From contig NZ_LUUB01000040.1 in assembly GCF_001641635.1 (NCBI RefSeq), forward strand, positions 1-64,000: 64,000 nucleotides of DNA, given 5' to 3'. The notes below the pieces were generated by a model, which saw nothing but the letters and a program-made list of their open reading frames with translations, ran no database searches and was not told where the DNA came from. The position numbers and the translations under genes are program-made. Shown piece after piece: positions 7,646 through 16,544 of the stretch (positions within the stretch are counted from its first letter, which is position 1; every line of letters begins with the position of its first letter). This DNA comes from Bradyrhizobium centrolobii (GTDB taxonomy: Bacteria; Pseudomonadota; Alphaproteobacteria; Rhizobiales; Xanthobacteraceae).

Positions 7646-8128
7646 TCATTGCTGATGCGCTGTGGCTGTGAGAACCGGTTGAGGATCGCTCACGACTGCC
7701 GCGTTCGAATCGAACTGGCGGGGCGCGGTTAAGACGGTCAATCGCGTCCATGCTGTGCCACCGATAAAGATCGCGCCGAGGCAAGCGAAGAACTGCTGCC
7801 AAGCAGGCGAAGGTACTCCGAGGTGCGCCATCGCTAGAGCGAGATGATAGCCAGCGAGTGTAGCCGGCAAAGCAAAGACGGCCGCAATGACGGCGCGCAA
7901 GATCAGCGATTGTGTCATTGCGAATGCGACTTGGGCGATTGCCAGCGTTATGCCGCCAGCAGCGATGGCAACAATCGGCGTGCCGAGCACACCGGCGCCG
8001 CTATGGTAGGCCCAAAAGCCAGCGTTAAGCCCCACGAAGAACGGCAGAATATAAACCGCCAGCGTGAACATCAGCCAGCAGATGACGCCGAGGCCAACGG
8101 TATTGAGGAGGAGTCCGAGCGCGAGCAT
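7646..8128 (-). CDS. small integral membrane protein of rhizobial conjugative elements
   Basis: A 160-aa protein starting at MLALGLLLNT, chosen because GGAG precedes the ATG; the frame upstream is open but unlike protein. About four hydrophobic segments are visible: residues 3-30, 42-68, 72-100 and 108-130. A short hydrophilic C-terminal tail follows. I do not recognise a named family. Similar four-helix proteins of unknown role occur at this position in related elements. It lies downstream of the DUF2493 gene on the same strand, separated by 143 bp holding hairpins. Confidence 0.72.
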   Translation of the reverse strand: MLALGLLLNTVGLGVICWLMFTLAVYILPFFVGLNAGFWAYHSGAGVLGTPIVAIAAGGITLAIAQVAFAMTQSLILRAVIAAVFALPATLAGYHLALAMAHLGVPSPAWQQFFACLGAIFIGGTAWTRLTVLTAPRQFDSNAAVVSDPQPVLTATAHQQ

Positions 8129-8264
8129 GGTGGTGGCTCCATGTTGACAAAGAGGTGACGATTGCACCTTCCACCACCACCGCGGCGCAGTTCTGGATAT
8201 GCAATCGAAACGAGGCGGAGTTACGGCGATGCAACTCCGTCTTGGTGGCGTGGAATATGGCAGG

Positions 8265-8285
8265 TCGGCGCCTATGAGGCGCCGA
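8265..8285 (-). terminator. hairpin at the DUF2493 stop codon
   Basis: A perfect 8-bp stem, TCGGCGCC/GGCGCCGA with loop TATGA, overlaps the stop codon of the DUF2493 gene. No T tract follows, so termination is uncertain. A second inverted repeat (CGGAGTT/AACTCCG) lies just beyond. Confidence 0.45.
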
Positions 8286-9195
8286 ATTTCCAGACAGCGA
8301 TGCCGAGTCGCTTCGCCTTGTCGGCGAGGTTGTCCTGGATTCCCGTGCCCGGGAAATGCATGACGCCGATCGGCAGCAGTTCGAGCATGGCGTCGTTGCG
8401 CTTGAACGGTGCTGCCTTGGCATGCTTGGTCCAGTCCGGCTTGAAGGCCATCTGTGGCACCTTCCGGGTGGTCGCCCATTTCGACGCGATCAGCTCCGCG
8501 CCCCTTGGCGAGCCGCCATGGATCAGGACCATGTCGGGATGCTTGGCGTGGACCTTATCGAGGCGATCCCAGATCAAGTGGTGGTCGTTGAAGTCGAGAC
8601 CACCCGTGAGTACGACTTTCGGACCTGCTGGCAACATGATCTCGGTCTCGGCACGGCGCTTGGCGGCGATGAAGTCCCGCGAGTCGATCATTGCTGCGGT
8701 GAGCGTACGGTGATTGACGAGCGATCCCGATCGAGGACGCCAGGATGAACCGGTGTGGAGTTCAAAGCGCTCGATGGCCTGGTCACGGAAGAGTTCAAGG
8801 CAGTTGCGACGTTCGATCAAGGTGATGCCTTCGGCCGTCAGGCGCTCGAGTTCGACTGATCGCACTTCCGAGCCGTTCTGCTCGCGCTGGCTTTTGCGCT
8901 GAGCCTGTTCGTTGTCGTCGAGCTGACGGCCGATGCGGTCTGCGGCGCGGTGGAAGAGATTGACCGTCGACCAGAGCAGGTCCGGAAGGTCCGGTTCGAG
9001 CCGGGTGTCGTTCAGCGTGGCGACCAGGGCGTCGAAGATGTCGGCAACAGCGCCCGCGATCATCTTACCTTCCGGCAGCGGTCTCGGATCCGGCTGGTCG
9101 TCGAATGGACGGTAGCCAAAGAGCTGCAATTCATTGAGGACGAGGTCGGTGGCAGATGACGCGTGCGGCGGTTCGATGTCGTCATGATCGATCAT
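8272..9195 (-). CDS. DUF2493 domain-containing protein (SLOG-like fold)
   Basis: A 307-aa protein starting MIDHDDIEPP with AAGGA before the ATG. The N-terminal ~150 residues are helical. The C-terminal half is the DUF2493 domain: GPKVVLTGGLDFNDHHLIWDRL, DMVLIHGGSPRGAELIASKWA, then KRNDAMLELLPIGVMHFPG and IAVWKFG. This Rossmann-like SLOG relative is thought to bind nucleotides or nucleotide-derived ligands; the exact role is unknown. An inverted-repeat element lies 120 bp upstream and a hairpin covers its stop, so it is probably a separate transcription unit. Confidence 0.9.
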   Translation of the reverse strand: MIDHDDIEPPHASSATDLVLNELQLFGYRPFDDQPDPRPLPEGKMIAGAVADIFDALVATLNDTRLEPDLPDLLWSTVNLFHRAADRIGRQLDDNEQAQRKSQREQNGSEVRSVELERLTAEGITLIERRNCLELFRDQAIERFELHTGSSWRPRSGSLVNHRTLTAAMIDSRDFIAAKRRAETEIMLPAGPKVVLTGGLDFNDHHLIWDRLDKVHAKHPDMVLIHGGSPRGAELIASKWATTRKVPQMAFKPDWTKHAKAAPFKRNDAMLELLPIGVMHFPGTGIQDNLADKAKRLGIAVWKFGAS

Positions 9196-9315
9196 GGGAT
9201 GTGGTCCTTTGCCAGATCGGCCGCGTCCATCGCGGCCTTCGTGGCGATCACTTGAGACGGCGGGCGGGACGGACCTGCACCCGGAGCAACGCGGAGGGCC
9301 GCAGCGCCAGCGAAG

Positions 9316-9395
9316 GATGGCTGTGGGGCGGCTATTTTGTTTCGCGATGCAAAGGCCCGAGAGGGCCGGCGGAAAATAGTCGCCCCTCAGCCATT
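9316..9395. other. candidate structured RNA/regulatory element, copy B (upstream of DUF2493)
   Basis: A 23-bp helix with one mismatch and wobble pairs joins 9316-9338 and 9373-9395 (CTATTTT/AAAATAG inner, GGGGCG/CGCCCC middle). The loop contains TCGCGA and a 5-bp inner stem GGCCC/GGGCC closed by a GAGA tetraloop. It is flanked, like copy A, by a GGGCCGCAGCG...AGGATG sequence. Compared with copy A the arms differ completely but still pair. Confidence 0.6.
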
Positions 9396-9507
9396 GCCGG
9401 GCCGAGCCGCCTGCCGTCCGATCGCCCTCTAGAAGGCCGTGGTCGCGCCTCTCTGGCATTGGGCCGCAGCGACCGAGGCTGTCGACATGGATAGAAACCA
9501 AACGCGC

Positions 9508-10578
9508 CTATGCGACGGTGGCTGACAAGAGAAGAAAGCGGGAGACGTCCTCTGGCGCGAGCTGCAGCCGCAAGGCCGCTCGTAGGGCATCGAGACCGAA
9601 GATGTGCAGATCCTCGTTGAAATCGCCCAGCCGAGGTGACAAGGGGATTGCTTCGATGCCGGCCGCATGTGCGCGGTTCGACAGAATGGTTTGCACCATG
9701 TCGCCTGCGGCGTCAGCATCCCGCGCGATATAGAGCCGACGCAAGCCCGAAGACAGCACCAAGGCTGCGAGGTGATTGGCCGACAGCGCTGCGGCCATGG
9801 GCAATGTTGGAAGCGCGTAACGCAGCGACAGCATAGTTTCGATGCCCTCGCCGGCTACGAGCACGTCGTCGTCCGGCGTACCGAAGCGAACCGCGTTGCC
9901 GAGCAAGTCGCCCATGGCTCGTCGTGGCGTGTCGATCGGTGCCTTGCCGAGCCGAATACGATCAAAGCCATCCGGATCAAGCCAGGTGCGGTGCACGCCA
10001 GCGATCCTGCCAGCGAGGTCGGTGACGCCGGCGATCATCGCCGGCCAGGTCTCAGTCGGCAGATGCTCATCAGGGCGATAGTAGCATCGCGGATGGAAGC
10101 GGAGGCTACCACCATGATGCACGCGGGCGATTCCGCGACCTCGCAGATAGGTCTCCACCATGGTACCTTCGATCGGACCCGAGATCGCAAACAGCCGCCT
10201 TGCGGCCTCTTGTGATCCCAGTGGGACCGCGGAGCGCACTGGTGGTCGTTGTGGTACGAGTTCGGATTCACTGCGGGGCAGATTTAGAAACCGCCTAGCC
10301 TCCTCCGCAACTTCGCGGAAGTCACGGAGCCCAAGGCTATACCGAATGATGTCCAGGAGATCGCCATGCTGGCCGGTCGCGGCATCGGTAAACTTGCCGG
10401 CGGGGCCCTTCGCGGAATCTTGGAGCCGCACGAACATCGAGCGGCCCGGCGTATTGTAGACGTCCCCAACCAGCCAATACCGCCCCTCGCGCCTGCCGTT
10501 GGAGAGATATTGACGGCACACCGCCTCGGCCTCGCGCGCGAGGCGATGCGCCAGTTCGGAGGCGTCGCGGCGCATCAC
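9508..10578 (-). CDS. Toprim domain protein (DUF7146/primase-like)
   Basis: A 356-aa protein. The N-terminal part (GRYWLVGDVYNTPGRSMFVRL, KGPAGKFTDAATGQHGDLLDII) resembles the region preceding Toprim in plasmid primase-like proteins. The Toprim catalytic Glu is in VAGEGIETMLS near residue 241, and the DxD pair in ARDADAAGD near residue 287. Such proteins act in DNA priming or processing of mobile elements. Its start overlaps the stop of the strawberry-notch gene by 4 bp, so the two are co-translated. No zinc finger is evident, so it may be a primase-like accessory rather than a full primase. Confidence 0.9.
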   Translation of the reverse strand: MMRRDASELAHRLAREAEAVCRQYLSNGRREGRYWLVGDVYNTPGRSMFVRLQDSAKGPAGKFTDAATGQHGDLLDIIRYSLGLRDFREVAEEARRFLNLPRSESELVPQRPPVRSAVPLGSQEAARRLFAISGPIEGTMVETYLRGRGIARVHHGGSLRFHPRCYYRPDEHLPTETWPAMIAGVTDLAGRIAGVHRTWLDPDGFDRIRLGKAPIDTPRRAMGDLLGNAVRFGTPDDDVLVAGEGIETMLSLRYALPTLPMAAALSANHLAALVLSSGLRRLYIARDADAAGDMVQTILSNRAHAAGIEAIPLSPRLGDFNEDLHIFGLDALRAALRLQLAPEDVSRFLLLSATVA

Positions 10579-13500
10579 GCGGCCTCCCGTTCGGCGAAGC
10601 GCTCGATTGGATAGTGCTCAAGCAGCTTCGCCAGGACTTCGATGCCGCCTTCGTCAGTGGGCACGAACATGCGCAGCTTCCAGGAGATGATCTCGCTGAA
10701 GAGGCCGTACGTCCTGAGGCGATCGCGCATCGTGTCGTTGAATCCAGACAGCTCTATGCGGTGGCTGCCCATGACACGGACTCTGCGAAGCTGGAGGCCT
10801 TCGGCGAGCTCAAGAACAGTTCGCCCCGCCATCAGGGCGGCAAAGGCCGCGTCCGGCGCCAGCTTGGGCGCGTCGACCGCAAGGACGTTCGCCACCCAGG
10901 TGGCCGAAACCTTGCGACCAATGACTCTTTCGCCGGTATCGGTTTGAAGCCTGTAGACCCGCGTCGACTCGTCCGGCAGCCGCTTCCAGATCGGCAGCAG
11001 CAAGCCGGCGACGACATGGATCGTGCTTTCCGAGAATTCGGGCACGTCATGGAGTTCGGCCTGCCAGGCCGCGCCGAAACGGGCGCGATCGGCTTCGGCC
11101 CAATGGCTTTCCGTCATTGCGCTTAGGGGAACGCAGTGCTGCTCCATCGGCCGGATCAAGCGCACGCGCCGTTCGATCTCACCGTCATCGAGCACGAAGC
11201 TTGGCGCCGGCACCTGAACGGCGGCCCGGCCCGAGCGCTCGTTGACCAGCGGGACGGTGCACGAATCCGAGAGCCGATCGAACGCCTCCATTAGCGTCAC
11301 GGGACGATTGCGCCGTCGTTCGGTGATGGTCAGCAGCCGCGTCTCTGCGCCGGTCCCAGGATGGGTGTAGATGACGCGCCGGTCGGCAACGACGAAGCTC
11401 TCGGCGAGCAGCGTCTCCAGGCCGGCGTCGTAGGTGCCGGACGCGATCGCGCCATCGATGCGAGCGGAGAGCAATTGCTCGAACGCGGCGAACAACACGT
11501 TTTGCAGGTCGATGGTCAACGCCAGCAGCCTGTTCAAGAATGTCGTGATCGGCGGCAGTTCGTCCTTGATGCCGTTGGCATCCATCAGCTTGAGACCGGT
11601 CGCGTCCTCGAAGGCCTGAAGCGAGCAGGCTTCAAGCTTGCCGCGGACGAGAAGCAGGTACAGTTGGCGAAGCGCGTCACGGCCGTAATGGCTCTCGAGG
11701 TTGTCCTCGGGACGGAACAGGCCCTGCCCTCCGGTCTGGCGCTGACCTCGGGTGATGGCGCCAAGCGTGTCGAGCCGGCGCGCGATGGTGGAGAGGAAGC
11801 GCTTCTCCGCCTTCACGTCCGTCGCAATGGGGCGGAACAGCGGCGGTTGCGCCTGGTTGGTTCGGTTCGTGCGACCCAGGCCTTGGATGGCGGCATCCGC
11901 CTTCCAACCGGGTTCGAGCAGGTAGTGAACACGCAGCCTGCGATTCCGCGCGGACAGTTCGGCGTGGTAGCTTCTCCCCGTGCCTCCGGCGTCGCTGAAG
12001 ATGAGGATGCGCTTGGCGTCGTCCATGAAGGCCGCGGTCTCGGCGAGATTGGCCGAGGCCGCGCGGTTCTCGACTATCAGCCGATCCCGTTTACGAACGA
12101 CGCGGCGAGAGCGTCCCGTCACCTCGGCGACCATGTCCGTGCCGAACCGCTGGACAACCTGATCGAGCGCGCCCGGCACGGGCGGGAGCGAGGCGAGCTT
12201 TTCGATCAGGCGGTCACGGCGCCTGACGGCTTCCCTGCTCTCGACCGGCTGACCGTCGCGATAGACGGGCCGGGAAGAAAGGTTGCCCTCGCTGTCGGTG
12301 AAGGGCTCATAGAGCTGGACCGGGAAGGAATGGGCGAGATAATCGAGGACATATTCCCGCGGGGTGATGTCGACCTGGACGTCCGCCCACTCTTCGGTTG
12401 GGATCTCTGCGAGCCGACGCTCCATCAGCGCCTCGCCGGTCGAGACGATCTGGATGACGGCCGTATGGCCGGCATCGAGATCGCGCTCGATCGAGCGGAT
12501 CAGCGAAGGTGTCTTCATCGAGGTCAAGAGATGGCCGAAAAAGCGCTGCTTGGCGCTTTCGAAGGCGGATCGCGCGGCGGATTTCGCCTGCGCGTTCAGC
12601 GTGCCGGTCTCACCGGTGATGTTGGCGGCGCGCATAGCCGCGTCGAGATTATTATGGATGATGCTGAATGCGCCGGCATAGGCATCGTAGGTGCGGACCT
12701 GCTCGGGTGTCAGCTTGTGCTCAACAAGCTCGTATTCGACACCCTCGTAGGACAGCGAGCGCGCCGCATAGAGGCCGAGCGCCTTGAGGTCGCGCGCCAG
12801 CACCTCCATGGCGGCGACACCGCCCTCCTCGATCGCCTCGACGAATTCCGCCCGGGTGGCGAATGGGAAGTCGTCGCCGCCCCACAATCCCAACCTTTGC
12901 GCGTAGGCTAGGTTGTGCACCGTCGTGGCACCGGTCGCGGAAACGTATACGACGCGGGCATTCGGCAAAGCATGCTGGAGCCGTAGGCCCGCGCGCCCCT
13001 GCTGAGAGGCTGCCTGGTCACCCCGCTCGCCCTTGCCGCCAACCGCGTTCTGCATGGCGTGGCTCTCGTCGAAGACGATCACTCCGTCGAAGTCGGAGCC
13101 CAACCATTCGACGATCTGCCGGACGCGCGAAAGCCTTTCTCCGCGCTCATCGGTGCGCAGCGTAGCGTAGGTGGTGAATAGGACGCCTTCCTCAAGCCGG
13201 ATTGCCGTGCCCTGCCGGAAACGGGAGAGCGGCGTCACGAGCAGCCGCTCCATCCCGAGCGCGGACCAATCGCGCTGCGCATCCTCGATCAACTTGTCGG
13301 ACTTGCTGATCCAGACCGCACGACGGCGGCCTTTGAGCCAGTTGTCGAGCAGGATGCCTGCGACCTGCCGTCCCTTGCCCGCGCCGGTGCCGTCGCCCAG
13401 GAACCAGCCGCGGCGAAAGCGAACGACATTCTCAGCGTCATCACGCGCGGCCGCCACTACGTCAAAAGTCGCGTCGACCGTCCAGGAACCCGCGAGAAAC

Positions 13501-14909
13501 TCCGAATGCGCTTCGCCGGCGTAGATGACGCTCTCGAGCTGCGCGTCCGAGAGGATGCCATCCGCCATGACCCTGGCCGGCAAATGCGGCCGGTAGGAAG
13601 GTTTTGGTAGCGCGACCGAGGCCATGGCAGCCGACTGCACGAGCTTCGTCGGATGGGCCTGCGCGCCGGGAATGTGGATCGACTGCAATGCGTAGGATTC
13701 GTAGAGCGCATCGGTGATCTTGCTGGCATCGGTGGGTGTCCAGTCGACGGACTCATAGGCGACTTCCGTCGCCACGAGGTCAGATGCTCCCGCCGCGGTC
13801 GCCGGCTGACGCTGGCCGACGTAGGCGCGGACGGTTCGGGGCGTTGGGGGGCTGGCAATCGCTGGCACCGCCGCAATCGGCGCGCCAGCAATTGGACGAC
13901 GTGCTGGCACGTAGCGCGTGACCCAGTCGAGCAAAGTCGGCAGGTCTCGCGCGATGCCAGCGGATGCTGGCAAGGAGGCGACGTCGTCCGCCGGCACGCG
14001 ATCGATAACGGTCAGGCGGGTGTCGGTGGTGGTGCCGTGCTTGGCATAGAGGGCGCCATCAATCGCCGCGGAGAATACGACCCGGCGCTGTTCCTGAAGC
14101 CGCTTGAAGGAGTCGGTCCAGGCGGCATTGTCGGGGGCTACGTTCGCGCTGGTGATGGCGACCAGACGCCCGCCTTCTGGAAGACGGGCCAACGCCGAGG
14201 CGACGTGTCGCAATGCCGCATCCGCCATTGCGCGATCGACATGGACCGCGGCCGAGAACGGCGGGTTCATCAGGACGACGCTCGGCACGATGCGCGCATC
14301 GAGGTGGTCGTTGATGTGTGCGGCGTCAAATCGCGTAGTGGAAACGGCAGGAAATATCTGTCCGAGAATGCTGGCGCGGCTCTCGGCGACCTCATTGAGA
14401 ACGAGCGAGGCGCCTGCCAGTTCTGCGAGGACGGCGAGATGGCCGGTGCCGGCTGACGGCTCCAGCACGACATCGGCTGGCGTCATCGCGGCGGCAAGGC
14501 TCGCGACATACGCCAGTCCGATCGGCGTCGAGAACTGCTGAAGGGATTGGCTTTCCTCGGACCGGCGCGTCTGGGTCGGAAGGAGACTTGCGATCCGCAT
14601 CAGCATCGACAGCATGGCCGCCGGCGACGCCGCCTTGGCGCGCATGGCGGCGCCATGCCGCCTTAGGAACAGCACGGTCGCCGCCTCGCAGGCGTCATAG
14701 GCGGCCTTCCAGTCCCACACCCCGGTCCCATCGGAGCTGCCGAACGCCGCCTGCATGGCGTTGCGCAGAACGGTGGCATCGATGCGGCGTCCCTGTTCGA
14801 GTTCGGTCAAAAGCTGTCGTGCAGCGCTAACGATCGCGGATGCGACGGCTGCGGTGGCACGCATCGAGGGCGGCGCGGCGCTGGCGCCGCCGACGAGAGA
14901 TTCGGTCAT
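10575..14909 (-). CDS. strawberry notch-like helicase with N6-methylase-like domain
   Basis: A 1444-aa fusion typical of rhizobial conjugative elements. The N-terminal Rossmann methyltransferase-like domain has SAM-binding residues PSAGTGHLA and NPPF near residue 214. A superfamily 2 helicase module follows with Walker A GDGTGAGKGR near residue 506 and DESH near residue 614. A strawberry-notch C-terminal helicase domain follows (GGTGRSYHAE, QGLGRTNRTNQAQPP). It probably modifies or remodels DNA during transfer or evades restriction; this is inferred. The ATG at 14909 was chosen over the upstream in-frame start. It is co-translated with the Toprim gene. Confidence 0.93.
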   Translation of the reverse strand: MTESLVGGASAAPPSMRATAAVASAIVSAARQLLTELEQGRRIDATVLRNAMQAAFGSSDGTGVWDWKAAYDACEAATVLFLRRHGAAMRAKAASPAAMLSMLMRIASLLPTQTRRSEESQSLQQFSTPIGLAYVASLAAAMTPADVVLEPSAGTGHLAVLAELAGASLVLNEVAESRASILGQIFPAVSTTRFDAAHINDHLDARIVPSVVLMNPPFSAAVHVDRAMADAALRHVASALARLPEGGRLVAITSANVAPDNAAWTDSFKRLQEQRRVVFSAAIDGALYAKHGTTTDTRLTVIDRVPADDVASLPASAGIARDLPTLLDWVTRYVPARRPIAGAPIAAVPAIASPPTPRTVRAYVGQRQPATAAGASDLVATEVAYESVDWTPTDASKITDALYESYALQSIHIPGAQAHPTKLVQSAAMASVALPKPSYRPHLPARVMADGILSDAQLESVIYAGEAHSEFLAGSWTVDATFDVVAAARDDAENVVRFRRGWFLGDGTGAGKGRQVAGILLDNWLKGRRRAVWISKSDKLIEDAQRDWSALGMERLLVTPLSRFRQGTAIRLEEGVLFTTYATLRTDERGERLSRVRQIVEWLGSDFDGVIVFDESHAMQNAVGGKGERGDQAASQQGRAGLRLQHALPNARVVYVSATGATTVHNLAYAQRLGLWGGDDFPFATRAEFVEAIEEGGVAAMEVLARDLKALGLYAARSLSYEGVEYELVEHKLTPEQVRTYDAYAGAFSIIHNNLDAAMRAANITGETGTLNAQAKSAARSAFESAKQRFFGHLLTSMKTPSLIRSIERDLDAGHTAVIQIVSTGEALMERRLAEIPTEEWADVQVDITPREYVLDYLAHSFPVQLYEPFTDSEGNLSSRPVYRDGQPVESREAVRRRDRLIEKLASLPPVPGALDQVVQRFGTDMVAEVTGRSRRVVRKRDRLIVENRAASANLAETAAFMDDAKRILIFSDAGGTGRSYHAELSARNRRLRVHYLLEPGWKADAAIQGLGRTNRTNQAQPPLFRPIATDVKAEKRFLSTIARRLDTLGAITRGQRQTGGQGLFRPEDNLESHYGRDALRQLYLLLVRGKLEACSLQAFEDATGLKLMDANGIKDELPPITTFLNRLLALTIDLQNVLFAAFEQLLSARIDGAIASGTYDAGLETLLAESFVVADRRVIYTHPGTGAETRLLTITERRRNRPVTLMEAFDRLSDSCTVPLVNERSGRAAVQVPAPSFVLDDGEIERRVRLIRPMEQHCVPLSAMTESHWAEADRARFGAAWQAELHDVPEFSESTIHVVAGLLLPIWKRLPDESTRVYRLQTDTGERVIGRKVSATWVANVLAVDAPKLAPDAAFAALMAGRTVLELAEGLQLRRVRVMGSHRIELSGFNDTMRDRLRTYGLFSEIISWKLRMFVPTDEGGIEVLAKLLEHYPIERFAEREAA

Positions 14910-15022
14910 GAGGGATGTCTTTCGGAGAGCGGGAAAGGGCCGAACCGCCCGGCGCTCTCCTGACACCGCCGCGGCTCAAACCCTTCCCGGCCCACCTCTC
15001 CCTCTGGACCTCACCCAGAAAG

Positions 15023-15053
15023 AAAGGGTCCGGCGGCCGGCGCCGGACCCTTT
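15023..15053 (-). terminator. rho-independent terminator
   Basis: A perfect 12-bp stem AAAGGGTCCGGC/GCCGGACCCTTT with a 7-nt loop is followed on the minus strand by CTTTCTTTCT. It separates the 15.1-kb hypothetical gene from the strawberry-notch gene, so the latter needs its own promoter just downstream. Confidence 0.75.
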
Positions 15054-15076
15054 GAGCGAACTATCCGAACCGGCGA

Positions 15077-15496
15077 TCACGTGTTGGAATCGTGCTCATC
15101 ATTGAGCGGAACGAATGTGATGTCCTCGTCGACGGCGTAATTCTTGGCGAGGTTGATCGCCCAGCATCGCGCTTCCAACAGCTCGCCGAAGTAGGGCTCC
15201 CACTTATCGCCGACGCGCGCGCAGCCGTCCGCGACAAGACGGGGTAGATCGGGATGATCGGCGATCTCTTGCCGCGCCTGTTGGAGTGTATCCTCGACAG
15301 TGAGAACGAGGAGCGGATGCCAGCCCGCGGGATACCGGCAGTCGAGCATCAATCGCTGCGCCTCATCCGTCGAAAGCCGTCCGGCGGCATAATGCCAGGC
15401 TCGTGTCCATCGGCTAAACTTGGCGCCGCAGCGATAGCGGTGACGGCGTGTCCACGACGTAACGGCGGCTGTGCGGCGGCGGATGACGTCAAACAT
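15077..15496 (-). CDS. hypothetical protein of the element core
   Basis: A 139-aa protein of unknown function. The N terminus is strongly basic and Arg/Trp-rich (MFDVIRRRTAAVTSWTRRHRYR). The rest is mixed helical with a DEAQRLMLDCRYPAGWHPL segment and an acidic end. No enzyme motif is visible. Its start overlaps the end of the upstream gene by 8 bp, and a strong terminator follows, so it is the last gene of that operon. Longer in-frame starts exist upstream, but they read the shadow of the neighbouring gene. Confidence 0.72.
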   Translation of the reverse strand: MFDVIRRRTAAVTSWTRRHRYRCGAKFSRWTRAWHYAAGRLSTDEAQRLMLDCRYPAGWHPLLVLTVEDTLQQARQEIADHPDLPRLVADGCARVGDKWEPYFGELLEARCWAINLAKNYAVDEDITFVPLNDEHDSNT

Positions 15497-15860
15497 GGCA
15501 CACCCCGCGGATCCAATGCGCGAGCTCGTCGGGCCTGTTGAGCAAGTCCAGCGATGCGAAATTGTTCGGGCCGCCGACATAGTCCTTCCGGCCCTTGCAG
15601 TTCCGAAACAGAACGCCGCTGTGGTGGCCCATCGCCGATTGCGAGACCTGCACGTAGAGGCGATCGCCGTGGAGGGTGATTTCACCGGACACGGCAATGC
15701 CGGCCTGGTTGGAGCGGAGGTCGTAGGAACCGGGCTCAAGACCCAGCGCGGTCGCAATACGACGGAGCTGGGATTTCGCACGGCTGTGGAAGAGGCGCTT
15801 AGCCTCAGCGTCATAGGCGACGGACTTTCGAAAATCGAACTCCTTGGACGTCCTGGACAT
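15489..15860 (-). CDS. hypothetical protein of the element core
   Basis: A 123-aa protein starting MSRTSKEFDFRKSVAYDAEA. It is a compact, beta-rich sequence with conserved-looking segments (KSQLRRIATALGLEPGSYDLRSNQ, GEITLHGDRLYVQVSQS, FRNCKGRKDYVGGPNN). I cannot assign a family. The overlap with the next gene suggests co-translation. It lies downstream of the DUF4326 gene by 88 bp. Confidence 0.78.
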   Translation of the reverse strand: MSRTSKEFDFRKSVAYDAEAKRLFHSRAKSQLRRIATALGLEPGSYDLRSNQAGIAVSGEITLHGDRLYVQVSQSAMGHHSGVLFRNCKGRKDYVGGPNNFASLDLLNRPDELAHWIRGVCHV

Positions 15861-15948
15861 ATGGGAGACCCCGAGAGCGGGCGAACCATCCCGGCGGCTC
15901 GCTCTCGCCGCACGCCAGGCTCGCTCACCTCGGACCCGCCTCTTCCTC

Positions 15949-16257
15949 TCATGCCGCGGCCCTGACGGCGCGCCACCACGCGATGCGCTCCTCGCGTGTC
16001 GCGTTGGCGAGCCGCAGCAAGAGATCGCCATGGCAAGCCCGCGGCGCGCAGAAGCACACGAGATCGCATCTGCGCAGTTCATCGAGCGCACGCAGCAGAT
16101 GGTGCTGGTCCGCCAGCCATCGCTCGTACCTGGCGATGACGGCTGCGCGGTCGCCATCGCGGCCGATCCGGAACGGATTGCCCCATTTGCTGCCGCGTCC
16201 GATGTAGACGGCGCCTGCCGGAATGCCCGCGTGATGCTTGTTGAGAACCCCGCACAT
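15949..16257 (-). CDS. DUF4326 domain-containing protein
   Basis: A 102-aa protein: GAVYIGRGSKWGNPFRIGRDGDRAAVIARYERWL, then LRRCDLVCFCAPRACHGDLLLRL, which fits DUF4326. The family is small, with conserved Gly-Arg, Trp-Gly-Asn-Pro and Cys-x-Cys residues; its biochemical role is unknown. The start at MCGVLNKHHAG was chosen because the upstream extension reads into a palindrome. Its 5' end, about 18 bp, is perfectly repeated in inverted orientation at 16433-16450. Confidence 0.88.
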   Translation of the reverse strand: MCGVLNKHHAGIPAGAVYIGRGSKWGNPFRIGRDGDRAAVIARYERWLADQHHLLRALDELRRCDLVCFCAPRACHGDLLLRLANATREERIAWWRAVRAAA

Positions 16258-16450
16258 TTTCCGTTGTCTCCCGACCTTCGCGTTGCGTCGGACTGGCAGC
16301 GGGGCGCGGTCGAGCATCGGCTGTCACGCGAGGCTCTTCCGCCGCAGCGGAAACGGCTTGCCCGTTGACAGCCGATGTGCCGCGCCCAGACAGGACACAA
16401 CGCAACATTGGTTGGGAGCGCCGACGGGTGCAGGGTTCTCAACAAGCATC
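16233..16450. repeat. imperfect ~220-bp inverted repeat including candidate structured element copy C
   Basis: A perfect 18-bp arm (16233-16250 with 16433-16450) covers codons 3-8 of the DUF4326 gene. The intervening sequence also pairs imperfectly over most of its length. The core is a long helix, 16302-16326 with 16366-16387 (GGGCGCGG/CCGCGCCC and CATCGGCTGTCA/TGACAGCCGATG). Its loop contains CGCGA and an inner hairpin TTCCGC-CGCA-GCGGAA. This matches the architecture of copies A and B. The duplication suggests a lost second gene copy or a rearrangement. Confidence 0.6.
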
Positions 16451-16544
16451 GCGCGTGCGGTAGCCGGCGCGTCGGAGAAGGTGATGAAGTGCTGCTCGTC
16501 CGGACGTCCTGGTAGCAAACGTCGCTTTGCCCGCCGGGCCAAGG

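Noticed and set aside
11361-12911. A 516-aa plus-strand frame
   Set aside because: It is antisense to the strawberry-notch helicase, whose motifs are clear; long antisense frames are expected at this GC content.
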